Shown here: one piece after another, positions 12,485-23,433 of the stretch
Position numbering within the stretch: the first letter of the stretch is position 1
Layout: each line of letters opens with the position of its first letter
Assembly (NCBI RefSeq): GCF_001949145.1
Contig: NW_019091383.1
Coordinates: 327,988 to 385,653, forward strand
Direction of reading: 5' to 3'
DNA: 57,666 nt
Source: Acanthaster planci
Taxonomy: Eukaryota; Echinodermata; Asteroidea; Valvatida; Acanthasteridae
Program-made: the position numbers and the translations under genes
The notes under the pieces: model-generated
Databases searched by the model: none
Told to the model about the DNA's origin: nothing
Seen by the model: the letters and a program-made list of their open reading frames with translations, nothing else

Positions 12485-14412
12485 GGATTTCTTTCACTGA
12501 TAACTCAGGGAAAGTTTACAAACTGCAACAAGCTGTCTGCGAGAAGGTCATCGAATCGGCCGAGTGGTTCCTGCGTCAAAAATGCCATTGCAGAATGACC
12601 AAACCGTGGTGCTGGATTCCAGGCTACTGGTCAGTACATGTACAGTCAAGCCTCATCAATAAGAGCACTGTTAATATCACTATCTACTTAAAATAAGGAC
12701 ATTTTTTTGGTCCCAGGCATTTGCTTTTCATTGCTTCATTCCTGAGAAAACAAGGCTCCTGTTACAAGGGAATCTGCCAAGTCTGAAGAAGGTTCGACTT
12801 AATGAATGCATGGGAGGGAGGTCACTGTGCAAAACCAACATAATAATTGGGCTGTCACAAAGTGCTAACAGACCAACACGGACAGTAACATAACCAGAAA
12901 TTTATTTCTGAGATCTGTCAACTAAAGAAGGGAGCAGGGATAATAGTTCTAGGGGAAAGACAGTTCTAAATGAGTTGTAACGCCATAGGAGCACTAACAG
13001 GAAAGTAGGTAGTCTTGGCCCAAGACTGGGTTGGCATTGTTTTTGTCTCTGTACACCAAGCGGCAGGCACAGCCAATCCACAACAGACAAACTCCACTGA
13101 TATCCAGTCTTGGTGACTCTGGCAGGCCTAACCGAAAAATTCTGAACGTACCTCACGCACTTGAATTGCTATGAATAATAGAGCCTGGGCATCGCATGAC
13201 AGTTGAATCTGTGTCCTGACATACACAGAGCGTGGTATACTTCAACTAATTATCATCGTAAAGGTGTTCTTTGACTTGTCTTTTGATAAATACGTATCGG
13301 CCTCCAGAGAAACAAAATCTCTAAACAATGACCTCATGAGTGGCCAGTACATCGATGTCCATTAAGTAAAGCCTAATGACCTGCGCCATTAGCACTCCTT
13401 GGGTTGCGTACCAATTCATAGCATTGCGAGAAGGCAGCATTTCTTATCAGCAAATTTCCAACTGTTCATTGAATGTGTCAATGTGCCAGTCCACTTCCTA
13501 ACAGAATTTAGCAGGTTGGCCTGCCAGATTCACCAAGACTGGATTTCTGTAGAGTTTGTTTATAAATTGGTGCCCTCTACCGTTACGCGCCTGCCAGCAT
13601 TATGTTGCCCACGTGGTGTATGGAGATGAAAATAATGCCAATCCAGTCTTGGGCCAAGGCAAGAAGGGTTTTTCGTTACACAAAATCTGAGCAGTACCCA
13701 TGTGCATGAACATTTTGCGTGAATCAGATTGGTCAAATCGGAAATAGCTTTTCAAGTACCTTCCCATGACATTGAATGATGACCTCATTTATTCACCGTG
13801 AACCTGCACTTTGTTGCCGCATAGCCATGCAGCAACAGGCTCAAAATTTCCCCTTAATTGCTTTGCATTGTAGCCTATGCTCATCATTGTGCTATGCATG
13901 TAACAAGTGCATGTCATCCAGCAATCAGGTAGTTAACATTTTTTGGGGAGTTGGGAGGAACCTCCTCCTTTGAGTGTGTGTTCATTTTGTAGGGGTGTGT
14001 TTTAGAGTGGCAAAGTATTTTGCATTTATTCCAATTTGTACTGCCAAGATTCACACCCTGTTGCTGGAAATCGAAGATAAAATAAACAACTCTGCCCACG
14101 ACCTGCAATTGAAACCAGTGTGATTTTTTCCTCTCCTCTCACGGCAGCCAAAATCATAACTGGAATGTGGAAACTTTCCAGTTATTTGAGGGCCAGCTGA
14201 ATGATCTTCAAGAGGAGGTTGATAAACTCCGAGGGGAAGCAGAGTTTGGAAAGGCAGAAAGGATACTCAAAGAGAAGCAAGCTGTATTGCTGATGCAGAT
14301 CAAACAAGATAAGAAGGTAAAACCAATACCACTGTTCAAAGATTGCTCTTTGAAACAGCAAATTTTGGAAATGCCACAGGAGTTTATGGAAATGCTGGTG
14401 ACGATTGAATGA
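12485..14412 (+). CDS. Second copy of two TRANK1-like tail exons, with its own stop codon
   Basis: Exon 12485-12629 encodes EWFLRQKCHCRMTKPWCW and resembles exon 7881-8043 (RWFLLQKCDCKRILSWNW). Exon 14148-14316 encodes NHNWNVETFQ and FGKAERIL and resembles exon 8992-9163 (NHNWKLETYQ, FGKAERAL). Phases are identical in both pairs (1 to 2, then 2 to 0). Splice sites are intact. Beyond 14316 the frame stays open to a TGA at 14410-14412, with AATAAA about 100 bases later. Exon 10236-10273 ends in phase 1, so it can splice in frame either to 11697 or to 12485. The pair may therefore be an alternative 3' end, part of a neighbouring paralogue, or a relic of duplication. Expression cannot be judged from DNA. 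Confidence 0.6.
12643..12830. mobile_element. Pogo/Tigger-like MITE, degraded copy
   Basis: Starts TACAGTCAAGCCTCATCAA and matches the better-preserved element at 29671-29841 along its length (shared AATAAGAGCACTGT and TTTTCATTG segments). The right end is eroded. It lies immediately downstream of the duplicated exon 12485-12629. Confidence 0.5.
13013..13659. mobile_element. Large foldback element with about 120-150 bp arms
   Basis: The left arm starts CTTGGCCCAAGACTGG and contains CCAGTCTTGGTGA and CTGGCAGGCC near 13100-13130. The right arm (about 13510-13659) carries their reverse complements in mirrored order, ending CCAGTCTTGGGCCAAGG. Arms look roughly 70-80% similar by eye and enclose about 380 bp of unique sequence. 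No protein motif is visible in the loop. It lies between exons 12629 and 14148. Confidence 0.6.
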
Positions 14413-14509
14413 AACGATGAGATCTTAGGAATTTGATTTAGCAATGCAAGATTACAAGTAGTTTCATTTTGGAATGGATTGTCTTTAAAATCTGAAGTAT
14501 GAAATATGA

Positions 14510-14515
14510 AATAAA
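14510..14515 (+). terminator. Poly(A) signal AATAAA after the duplicated tail exons
   Basis: Canonical AATAAA 98 bases after the TGA at 14410-14412. It supports a transcript ending that reads through the donor-like site at 14317 into the open frame. Confidence 0.45.
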
Positions 14516-15170
14516 TTTCAATTTTCCATTGTTGAAAATTTTGAAATCACAGTTAGTGACTAACCTCACCAAGAAAGGTCACCAAAATCTCAGGTTTCGT
14601 CAAGTGCTACCATCCTGGCAAAGGTCAGTTTGCTTGATTATAATGTGCATTTCAAGGTCAATATGATGTCAACCAAAAGCCTACTACACGAATAAAATCT
14701 CATCACCATGTTTTATTCATTGACAGGTCAAAGTTGTCACACAACAATTTTCATTACCAGGATCTCTTTGTCTTCGTCCTACGTATGTAACATTTTACAT
14801 TTTCCTTTTATCAAAGTCCATTAGTCTTCCTAAACAGCATAGGACTTGAGTAAATTTTCTTTCTCAACTTGTCAGGAACTCATTTGAATACATACATGTA
14901 CTTACTCCAGCAATTTACCTATGCTGCCAATTCTTTTATGGTTAAGGTATATTATTATACTCGTCTGCAATTCCATTTTGAGTAAACATACTATTAAATT
15001 TAATTTGCTGGATCTTCCCAACTTCATGCTCAAAAAAGGGATGTCCTTTTAATAGTTAACTGAATGTTGAATTCTGGTATTGATGAATTCCACAGCGTCA
15101 ATTTGTTGAACAAAATTTGCCTCGGTTAGATATTTGAGTGTTAGAACTGCTCTGTAGAACACCAACTTTA
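14516..15170. other. Intergenic stretch
   Basis: AT-rich sequence between the TRANK1-like tail and the candidate small membrane-protein gene. It contains several TACATGTA-type words and no open frame or RNA gene I can support. Confidence 0.4.
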
Positions 15171-18100
15171 ATGTCATCTACTGAAACAACTATCTCTCTT
15201 TGTTTTGTCTTTGTAGTTGTGATTATGATCCTGAAATTTTTAGACGATAACAGTGAGTATAATTTTGTGGTAATTAGGCTGGGGGGATACCTAAACTTGC
15301 CACATATCCCAGGGGCTCTGACTGAATTAATTTTCATGTTTTTCCCAGAATTTAGGTCCCAATCACTTTCAATACAAGTTTCCCAATCGAGGCACAATTC
15401 AAACCCATGCACTCTGGAATACAAAATGATGCTATATCTTGTCTTACTAACAGCATTATCATGACATCAAAACAATGGTTTCTTTCTAGTTTCCATGCCA
15501 ACCTAAAGAGATGATATAGAGCATAGCTGAACAGCTCCTGGTGCTGTACAATTACATGCAAACTGATGCAAACACGGACGAAGGTTGACAGCAAAACTTT
15601 AATATGGCGTGCAAAATTGACATCTAATATCTCTATTAACAATTGAGATATCTCCGTTACAAAATCGAGATATCTCTATTAGAAATAGAGATAACACTAT
15701 TAACCACAGAGATATCCCTATTTCACAATTAAATGTTAACTTTGCACATCTCAAAAAACAGATATCTCTCTTGGGAGATTAAATGTTCACGTTGCTCACC
15801 ATACTTTGACCTTGGTTAATTTGCCAACTGACTAGTTGAGTAAGTCCATGTAAACACGCGCCAACATGACCGGTATAAAATGATGTCCTTCTCACTTGAT
15901 GATTGTCAGGGTTCCTGCAGCCTGGAAAAGTCATGAAAAAGTCATGGAAATTTGTTTTCATTTTCCAGGCTTGGAAAAGTCATTGAATTTGTAAAAATGA
16001 CTAAAGTCATAGAAAAGTCAGAGAAATTTGTTTTCGTTTTCCAGGCTTGGAAAAGTCATTGAATTTGTAAAAATGATTAAAGTCATAGAAAAGTCAGAGA
16101 AATTTGTTTTCGTTTTCCAGGCTTGGAAAAGTCATTGAATTTGTAAAAATGATTAAAGTCATAGAAAAGTCATGGAATTTTTCAAACATTGTGTGTGATT
16201 TCTACTATCAGAAATAAGTGCATAACATTTGTGATTTTATTCGCAACTTTTAAAGTCCGAATAGTCCAAGAAATGGAGTTACTGGGTCACAGATTCTCAT
16301 AATATGGTCATGAAGAAGTCATGGAATTTAACTGTTCTTTAGGTGCAGGAACCCTGACTGTGCATTTTCTGATCCCCTGCCCCCAGGTACCCTGGATGCC
16401 CCCTCAGAAGACACTTTTTTTACCACTTAGTTTACTGGGTTTATATCAAATTAAGCAGGGTAAGCAATGAGTAATATGCTTGAATACATTTGGTGTGAAG
16501 GCATTGGCTTATGAGTTCCATTCAGAATGTGAAATGATAGCTTTGATATACATGTGTTTGCTTTGTTACCATTGGTTACACCTAAGTCGCATTGCTTAGC
16601 AATATTCATGTGTTGCAAACTGATATATAAATCATTGCAATCGTTGTCAATTGTAAAGGTTCGCCTGCATTTAAGGACAAAATTGTCAATCTTCTTAAGA
16701 TAGCCAACAATTTATTCTGTCTTTACAAAAACTTAGGAATGTTCATACTTATTTGACATGTTCCATAGTTCATGGAAAATACTCAGTTCTTAAAAAAAAT
16801 AATCCACTGGTTGACGTTTAAGATTTAGTTTACAAATCTCAACATTAAAAAACACACTAGAGGCATTTTGAGAGAGAAGGGTAAGTTTGTGGAACGTCAT
16901 TTTTCTTTACAGATGTGGAGTGGCAATTACGAGTACCCTACATGATCTTTCTAGTCTCGGTGAGTGATGGAACTCATTTTAAGCCTGTACATTTTTGGCT
17001 GCGTGTAGGGCTGCGCTTATACATGAGGCCTTGTGGGGTACATGAGAACAGTGGAAATACCCCACAAGAATTTCATGAAACTGATATTTGGAAATAACTC
17101 AAAAAGGGGAAATTTTTGATGATAAAAATCTGTCGCAAATTGAAGTGTTTTATATAAGGGACATACGGTCGAAATTTCAACCCAGGGAAGTGAATTTGGT
17201 TTAAATTGGATTGATTTGAAATGGTTTGCATGTTGTGTGGGAGTTTTGTACATGAGAACAAAGGAAATACCCCACAAGTATAGCTGTGTAAGGATGTATG
17301 TGCCGACTTCGAATATTTTGATGTATGATTGATTATCAAATATTCAAATCAACTATTTGGAGGTGAAAATCAATGTAATAAAAAAGGGGACAAAAATCAA
17401 TTATTTGTTTGCAAAATCGTATTCTAAAAACACTTTTAAAGATGGGACTAGTAAACTTAGAAGACAGCTGAACATGCTCAATAATAAATGCCAATAACTA
17501 CTTTTCTTGAAACAGTAGCACTGGGCAGTGAATTTTTCTTTTGACACAATTTTTATGCTACCTTGTGCTCTTTTTCGATGTATAAAGTTAAAGTTGAAGG
17601 TACTGAAAAATACATTTTTTAAAACATTCAAAATTGTCCATGTTTTTCCAAATAACTAAAGGGCACTACTGCTGTGATGTCATCATGGTTCAGTGCATAT
17701 TATCTGTTCAGTTTGTGAACCCAGAATTTACTTACCGAAAACGTTTCTGAGAAAGGGTTGCTTGCTTGAGTGTTGCTATAGACATACTCAACAATGATCA
17801 CCGAAGAAAAGGAAACTTAAGCTGGAAAAATATGTTTTGAAAAATCAGTAGGTTTTGTGCAGAGACCATGTGACAATGAAGTTTTCTCGCCAGGATTACA
17901 TCACAGGTTTGCTCATAAATAAGGACATTTCTTTAAAGTAACCAAAATGGCAGTAAAATGCTCTTTAAAACCATGAAACGAAAATTTAAAATGAGGTTAA
18001 CTAAGGCATGAAATGAAAGGTGCATTTTGCAGGTTTGTATTTTTAAAAAATAGCATTGTAAAAAACAGGTTACAAAATCAATTTTTAATACATTTTAATA

Positions 18101-18210
18101 GTGGGTTGTAACCAACATACAGTCTTGTTCTGTACAGCTCACTGGGTGTTTTCTGTCTACCTTTCCCACAGTTTTTCCTCGGGAAGAAAAAAAGGAAACC
18201 AATTAGATAA
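15171..18210 (+). CDS. Candidate 55-residue two-pass membrane protein, three exons
   Basis: Exons 15171-15252, 16913-16959 and 18172-18210 join in frame. Donors are gtgagt in both introns, and acceptors are tttctttacag and tttcccacag. The product has a hydrophobic segment CFVFVVVIMIL, an acidic turn (FLDDN), a second hydrophobic segment YMIFLVSFFL and a basic C-terminus GKKKRKPIR followed by TAA. This suggests a small hairpin or two-pass membrane protein with a cytosolic basic tail, perhaps in the ER. I do not recognise the family. The first exon contains an internal acceptor-like TTTGTAG, so the true start may lie in an upstream exon. Chance assembly of short ORFs is possible. Confidence 0.35.
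15624..15775. repeat. Cluster of palindromic GAGATATCTC motifs
   Basis: Perfect GAGATATCTC at 15645-15654 and 15667-15676, with near-copies at about 15709 and 15760, set in a locally repetitive AT-rich stretch with CTATTA words. It lies in intron 1 of the candidate small gene. Likely a degraded short tandem repeat. Confidence 0.5.
15907..16356. mobile_element. hAT-like MITE containing a 76-bp tandem array
   Basis: Terminal inverted repeats CAGGGTTCCTGCA (15907) and TGCAGGAACCCTG (ending 16356) enclose 450 bp. CAGGG ends are usual for hAT-type non-autonomous elements, but I see no clear 8-bp target duplication. Inside are three copies of a 76-bp unit (GGCTTGGAAAAGTCATTG at about 15968, 16044 and 16120) rich in AAAGTCAT words. 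Confidence 0.65.
17038..17283. repeat. Short direct repeats in intron 2 of the candidate small gene
   Basis: The words ACATGAGAACA and GGAAATACCCCACAAG occur near 17039-17068 and again near 17252-17279. Nothing else is recognised in the 16960-18171 intron, which is AT-rich. Confidence 0.4.
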
Positions 18211-20879
18211 ACATTTTGTCACTGCACAGTTGATCCTGACTTCAGGGCTTGAAACCACCACTCTTCAAGTTGAAGACTCCATCTTTATGCCCGGCCCTGA
18301 AGGGGAATACTGTTTCTACACATGACTTTGTGTGCTTTGGCCAGCTCTGTATTGATGGGAAGATTTCTTTTCAGAACCAGAGTTGTGGGGAGAAAAATTT
18401 TTCCCCCAAAAAGGTGTCCCCATAATCTTTTAACACAGCTGTAGTCCGCACAGCTTGGTAGCCAATTTGCGTGTGCTAGAGCGTGCAATTAGTTTTCCCA
18501 CAATAACTCAAGAAGGCCTTGAGATCTAATAAACTTGGTATGCAAATTAGTCTGGTTATCCTCCAGATACTGATTGTGAACCAAAAGGTCAGAGGTCAAG
18601 TTCATTATAATTTCAACCATTGTCCCACCATAAGGTATGTGGACCTTGTGTCCTCTTTGAACTTTCAACATGGCTCATTGGTTGGTGGTAGTCTCCAATA
18701 GAAGCCATTAGACGCCATAGGTCAAAATTGTTGTTATAATTTTTTTTCAGCATATATAAAGAAAAAGTTTAAATCAATTTATAAGCTAGTATGTACAAGT
18801 ACATGCATGTTGGCTTTCCAAGTAGGATTATGTAGGATTCCAAGGTCAGTGTTGGACCCTAAGGCGATAATGTTAAAAGTTAAAAAATCAAATAATTAGA
18901 AAATCAAAAAGAAATACATGTAATGCCGTTACAGCTCTTGTAATATCCAGTATATTGTCATGAAACATGATAGATCAAGTCTACCATTATTACTTTGTGT
19001 TTGTTCAAAGGATCTATCCATGTTCATGCTATAAAAGACTTGCCATCGGAAGTGCTGCAAATAACTTATATTGTGGAGTTATATACACATAAACTAGACA
19101 ATACCGAATGGAGATCCCTTATGACCCAGGTTTTATCATGTCCTGGGAATGCTAGGGTAGTGGGGCTTTGGTGTTTGAAATATAAAAAGGGCAATACCCT
19201 TCCCAAAATATGAACTGGAAACGTTCTCATTTTGTTTTGTCAGGGTAGATTTGTATAAATTGAATGGATGCGTAATATCAAACTGTCAAAGCATGATTTG
19301 TGTTCCAGAGGTAGTGTTAAGGTTGGAACTGATAGAGATATGTAGAACTTTATGAAGTCTCTTTTTAGTTCCAGTAGTAGCACTATTTTTCCGCTGACAG
19401 TAACCTGGTAATGGTCAAAATGATTGAATAAACACATTCCTCCTCAAAATCGCAGAATTTTTCAAACCTTATAATTAAATGCAAGTCGATTTCCTATTGA
19501 CTATTAGAGAAAAGGACATTCTGGTGATTATGCTGATATAGTTACCATTATACCTCAATTTAGCTGTGGTTAATCCTATCACGGCTAGGGACAATGGCTA
19601 CCTACAATGGTTTTGCCAGATCTGACCTGGCTGTTTGAGTGTGATTTTTAGTATTTTTACACTAACTAGAGTTCTCTGAAAATTTATTAAACATTAATTT
19701 CTTGAGTCTTCCAATTGCAAAAGCTAAGAGAGTAGATCTGAAATGGGAGAACAGAATGTTTACATCAGGATACCGAAGATGAATCTAACCCTTACATATA
19801 CACCTTCTGTGAAGGATGGCCTTTCGAAGCTGTAATAGTTGTGTAACAATTTCATCAATTTGAAATGTCTGTGCAAGTGTGTGCTTGGAAGCAAAAATCC
19901 TCGATGAGAAAATATTTAATCATTTATAACATGCATTTTTATAACCTCAGAACAGGGATTCGAGTCAAACTCTTATGAAAATCCCTAAATCCTGAAATTT
20001 GAGTGTATTTTTTCAACTTTTGAACACTGTTTATAGCATATTGTTTCATCTTCGAGATGTTTCGCAGTATGCCTATTGCCTAATGACATACTTTTTTAAT
20101 TTCAAGTTTTTTAAGTAGTGTTTTGAAATTTTTCTTAAAATATAATGGATGAAAACCTTGTTCTTGTCGCATGTAATCTTGATAAAAAGGCTGATAAACC
20201 TCAGAAAAGAAGTGTGGAACCCAAAAAGAAACAAGTTTTCACTGAAATTCTATTTTGAATATCACTCAAGAACAACGGGTTAAAGATTATTTCATAATAA
20301 TTTTAGATGTTTCTCAAATAGGGCTATTTTACATCAGGGGCAAGCTGATAGAAATAAAACGAATTCAGAGAACTGATAAAGTCAGTTTCCGTTTTATCTT
20401 GGAGTCCTTAATTTAAACTTGAACCGTGGTGTTCGAATTTGAGTTTCAAATATTGCTCTACCTAGGCCTACATAGGCACTGGAAAAACCGAAATGCGCCG
20501 CGTTAAGGCACACTCTTTAAGCGATGGGCCTGGAGATTACTGTTACTTGTGTTACATTATGACGGATGAGTGCATCCCCCAACTTTGCTAACTAAAAATC
20601 CTAGAGTGCGTGTACGCGTTTGTGAAGCACTTTCTCGTGAAAACTCTTCCAAATGCCGGTGACAAACATGATGATCAGTGTTTATTCCGAATACGAAGCA
20701 GACCTCTACTTTGTCGTGTTGGTAATGTAATGAGCAGCCCGGTCCAACAACATCATCAGCGCTACAGCAGTAGCATGCGCCAACACGTGGATTTGAGCGA
20801 ATTAATGCAGGTCAAAGGTTAGGGGTTAAAGAGAGTTTCAGCAAGTCATCATCTGTTGTTAATGTTGGTGGGTTGTAGC
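18211..20879. other. Intergenic stretch with one interspersed repeat
   Basis: No gene recognised. An open frame at 18995-19213 (72 codons) has a plausible composition but no match I know and only a weak acceptor. A repeat at 19913-20235 recurs inverted at 31790-32100. From about 20470 the sequence becomes richer in CG dinucleotides (GCGCCGCG, GTACGCG), as expected near a promoter for UFD1. Confidence 0.4.
19913..20235 (+). repeat. Interspersed repeat, copy 1
   Basis: Shares ordered segments with the reverse complement of 31790-32100: TTTTTATAACCTCAGAA, GAGTGTATTTTTTCAACTTT, GTGTTTTGAAAT and GGCTGATAAACCTCAGAAA. Probably two copies of a retroelement or MITE. Class unknown. Confidence 0.55.
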
Positions 20880-20968
20880 TCTATGGTGTTACCGAACGGC
20901 TCTCTGCCTGACAAAAAAGAAACAAGAATCCAACTTCCGAGAAAACCTCAACAGCATCATTCACCATG
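20880..20968 (+). promoter_or_regulatory. Possible UFD1 first exon and promoter-proximal region
   Basis: An ATG at 20966-20968 is followed directly by gtgtgt. The first recognised UFD1 coding exon (23434) begins exactly at ATG after an acceptor, so a short upstream exon that is untranslated or encodes one or a few residues is expected. This site is compatible in phase. CG-rich sequence lies just upstream. The inference is weak, and a 111-base gap also lies in the interval. Confidence 0.2.
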
Positions 20969-21339
20969 GTGTGTACAGAAGGTCTATATTAGTATTTTTT
21001 ATGCCGTTTTCAAGTGATGAAATGTGGAGAAGGTGTTTTCTGCAGCAACGTTTTGTTTTGTTTTGAAGCAAACGAAAATTCACACCGTATCCGCAGTCCC
21101 TTTTTGTACACTGTGCTATGCGTAGCCCAGACATTGACAGACGTTATGATAGCACTCATCCGGAAGGGAGAAGCGAAGTTGTATAGGCGGAAAGGCAGAA
21201 TTGGACTGTTTGTAATAAACAAAAGGAAAAAATACCCGGAGGTTAACATGATTAAGAAATTTCTCTTTTTGACAAATGAAAAAAATTCTTAAATTTATTT
21301 TAGGCCTATTCTTTCTGCATATTTTAAATGTCAAACAAC

Positions 21340-21960
21340 ATGTTAAAGTAGTTCTACTTGAGTGGAGCGTTAGTATTCCTCTTTTTATGATTTTGGACGG
21401 GATCGTCATACTAATGCTCCACGCCCGTACATATAGTTAGGTGAAAACGGTTCTCAAAAATTCCATGGTCCTCCAAGACGTACGCAATAAAGGGCTTTAT
21501 GTGGTCTGGACACAAGACTTGTTGATTGTGATGTTTGGGAGTGCTACAAACAATTGTTTCCTGGTCAATACATCTTGTGCCCTGACTACATCTGTGCTTG
21601 TCCTGCAGTTTTCCTGAGAGGACCATGTCCGTCCATAGACTTATTGTGCCAGAAACTCTACACGCCCGTATTTGAATGGGAGGAGGTGGCGAAAGTTTAA
21701 GTGCTGTGCATGTGTCGAGCAAAAACGGTCGGATTTTGACAGATTTTGAAGTCAGAAATATTATTGAAGCCCCAGCTGTTTGAGGTTGGCATTGACGGAA
21801 GCCAGGAGGTGGTAATAGAGGTATTTTTGGTGAGTTTTTGGAATTTTTGAGAACCGTTTTCACCGTACTATATGTGCGGGCGTGGAGTGTTTGTATGACG
21901 ACCCCGTCCAAAATCGAAAAAGAGGAATACTAACGCTGCACTCAGTAGAACTAATGCTAA
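21340..21960. mobile_element. Foldback element with about 125-bp inverted arms
   Basis: The left arm 21340-21463 and right arm 21838-21960 are reverse complements with few mismatches; both contain GCGTTAGTATTCCTCTTTTT, ATTTTGGACGGG, CCACGCCCG and GAAAACGGTTCTCAAAAATT. The roughly 375-bp loop has no recognised protein motif. The 166-codon minus-strand frame over it looks like chance. Confidence 0.7.
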
Positions 21961-22961
21961 AGGTAGTGTACACCATTGGTAAAATCCCCAAAATTGGACA
22001 AACGTATAATCGTGAAATATCTGAATTGAAAGAAAGTACATAACAATAACAGCCTCAATCAGTCTGTAAAATATTTCTGCCCAAAATGCTGTAGTTTACT
22101 AGAAAACAAATTTCGTTCTCTTTTTTCACAACGGTCAGCCAACCATCATAAAGGAGTTCATTTCACTTCGCACATCACATTCTTTAACAGGCGCCAATTT
22201 TCTTGTGTGTAGTGTTTGCAGATGTTGTGGGAGTCAGCATTTATAAGCGGGTAAACTTACAAGCAGCTACAAATATACCGAAAGAAATTCACCAAATGGA
22301 TTGTTAACTGAAATTATAGGAAACTGAGTGTAAAAGTGAAGAGTACGGAATAAATTGGATTAGTGTGAAGTAAATTTCATTTCAGGAAAGGATTTTCTTA
22401 ATACGAAAACTTTGCAAATTCAAAATCACCCCAAGAGCATAATGGTATAGTCCAAATATGACGGTTGTTTCCAAGCTGCCTTGGGAAAGGATTTTCCTCA
22501 ACAAGAATTACGCTTTCCACATGTTAAACTTCCCGTGTTTCAATTTCCACTTTGCTTATCATTATTTGTTAGTCAACTAAGAATGGAGTTTTTAGACTTG
22601 CATAGACGTGTAAACTGATGTGAAAGTGTGGTCAAATGTTACACGTAAGCATGATCATGCGCGCAGGTGCACTATCATATAGACACAAGTCATTTGCTTT
22701 CCTGGATGAAGCTTTTCATGAATCCACAATGCCACATTATCGAAGAGGCGCATTACTCCAAGATACATTCAGTCACTGGTTACTCCTGGCCATTGAAAAC
22801 CACTCCTTGTTTGAAACCCTCCTTTGGTTTTACAGCACAAATGTGCACGAGTGCCCACAGTCACTCTTGTGCATGTATTTTCTATATGGAACTCAAACAT
22901 GCACAGGTTCAGTGTGTACACAGTAGGTTGCCAGCAAAAATTAACCCAGGGTCTTTTGTGC

Positions 22962-23072
22962 NNNNNNNNNNNNNNNNNNNNNNNNNNNNNNNNNNNNNNN
23001 NNNNNNNNNNNNNNNNNNNNNNNNNNNNNNNNNNNNNNNNNNNNNNNNNNNNNNNNNNNNNNNNNNNNNNNN
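22962..23072. other. Assembly gap, 111 N
   Basis: Run of N upstream of UFD1 exon 23434. Frames that read through it are meaningless. Part of the UFD1 5' region could be hidden here. Confidence 0.99.
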
Positions 23073-23433
23073 TTGAGGTGTTTACCAAGTGACCCAAAGA
23101 GTGACTTCAGCATGCGAGGGTTGAGCGAAATAGAACTTGCCATGCCTGTTTCCCACTCTTACGCCGCAGATGTTGTTTGCCTTACTACAAATGCCCTGTA
23201 ATTCACAGATTTTACACAAGATCTTTTTTACAAGATTTTCAATTTAATCATTGAAAATGCCGCACTGCTTTTCTCGTTTTTTCTCAAAGCAGTTGATTCA
23301 AAACATGAAACAAGTCAATGGAATGTAAGTTGCACCATAAGCAGCCAATCTAGTGAAATTATGACCAAAAACTAACGGTGTACACAACCTTTAAATGTTG
23401 TTTTCTCTGCTGTGTGTTTAGTTTGGATTTCAG

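Noticed and set aside
15217-15252. A third duplicated TRANK1-like exon (FLDD resembles exon 9455-9492)
   Set aside because: Only four residues match and the phase is wrong after exon 14148-14316. It fits better as part of the candidate small membrane protein.
18995-19213. 72-codon frame (begins near IHVHAIKDLPSEVL)
   Set aside because: Peptide composition looks plausible, but the acceptor is weak, no in-frame partner exon was found and no family is recognised.
21411-21911. 166-codon minus-strand frame
   Set aside because: Lies almost wholly within the foldback element and ends in its inverted arm. No domain motif.
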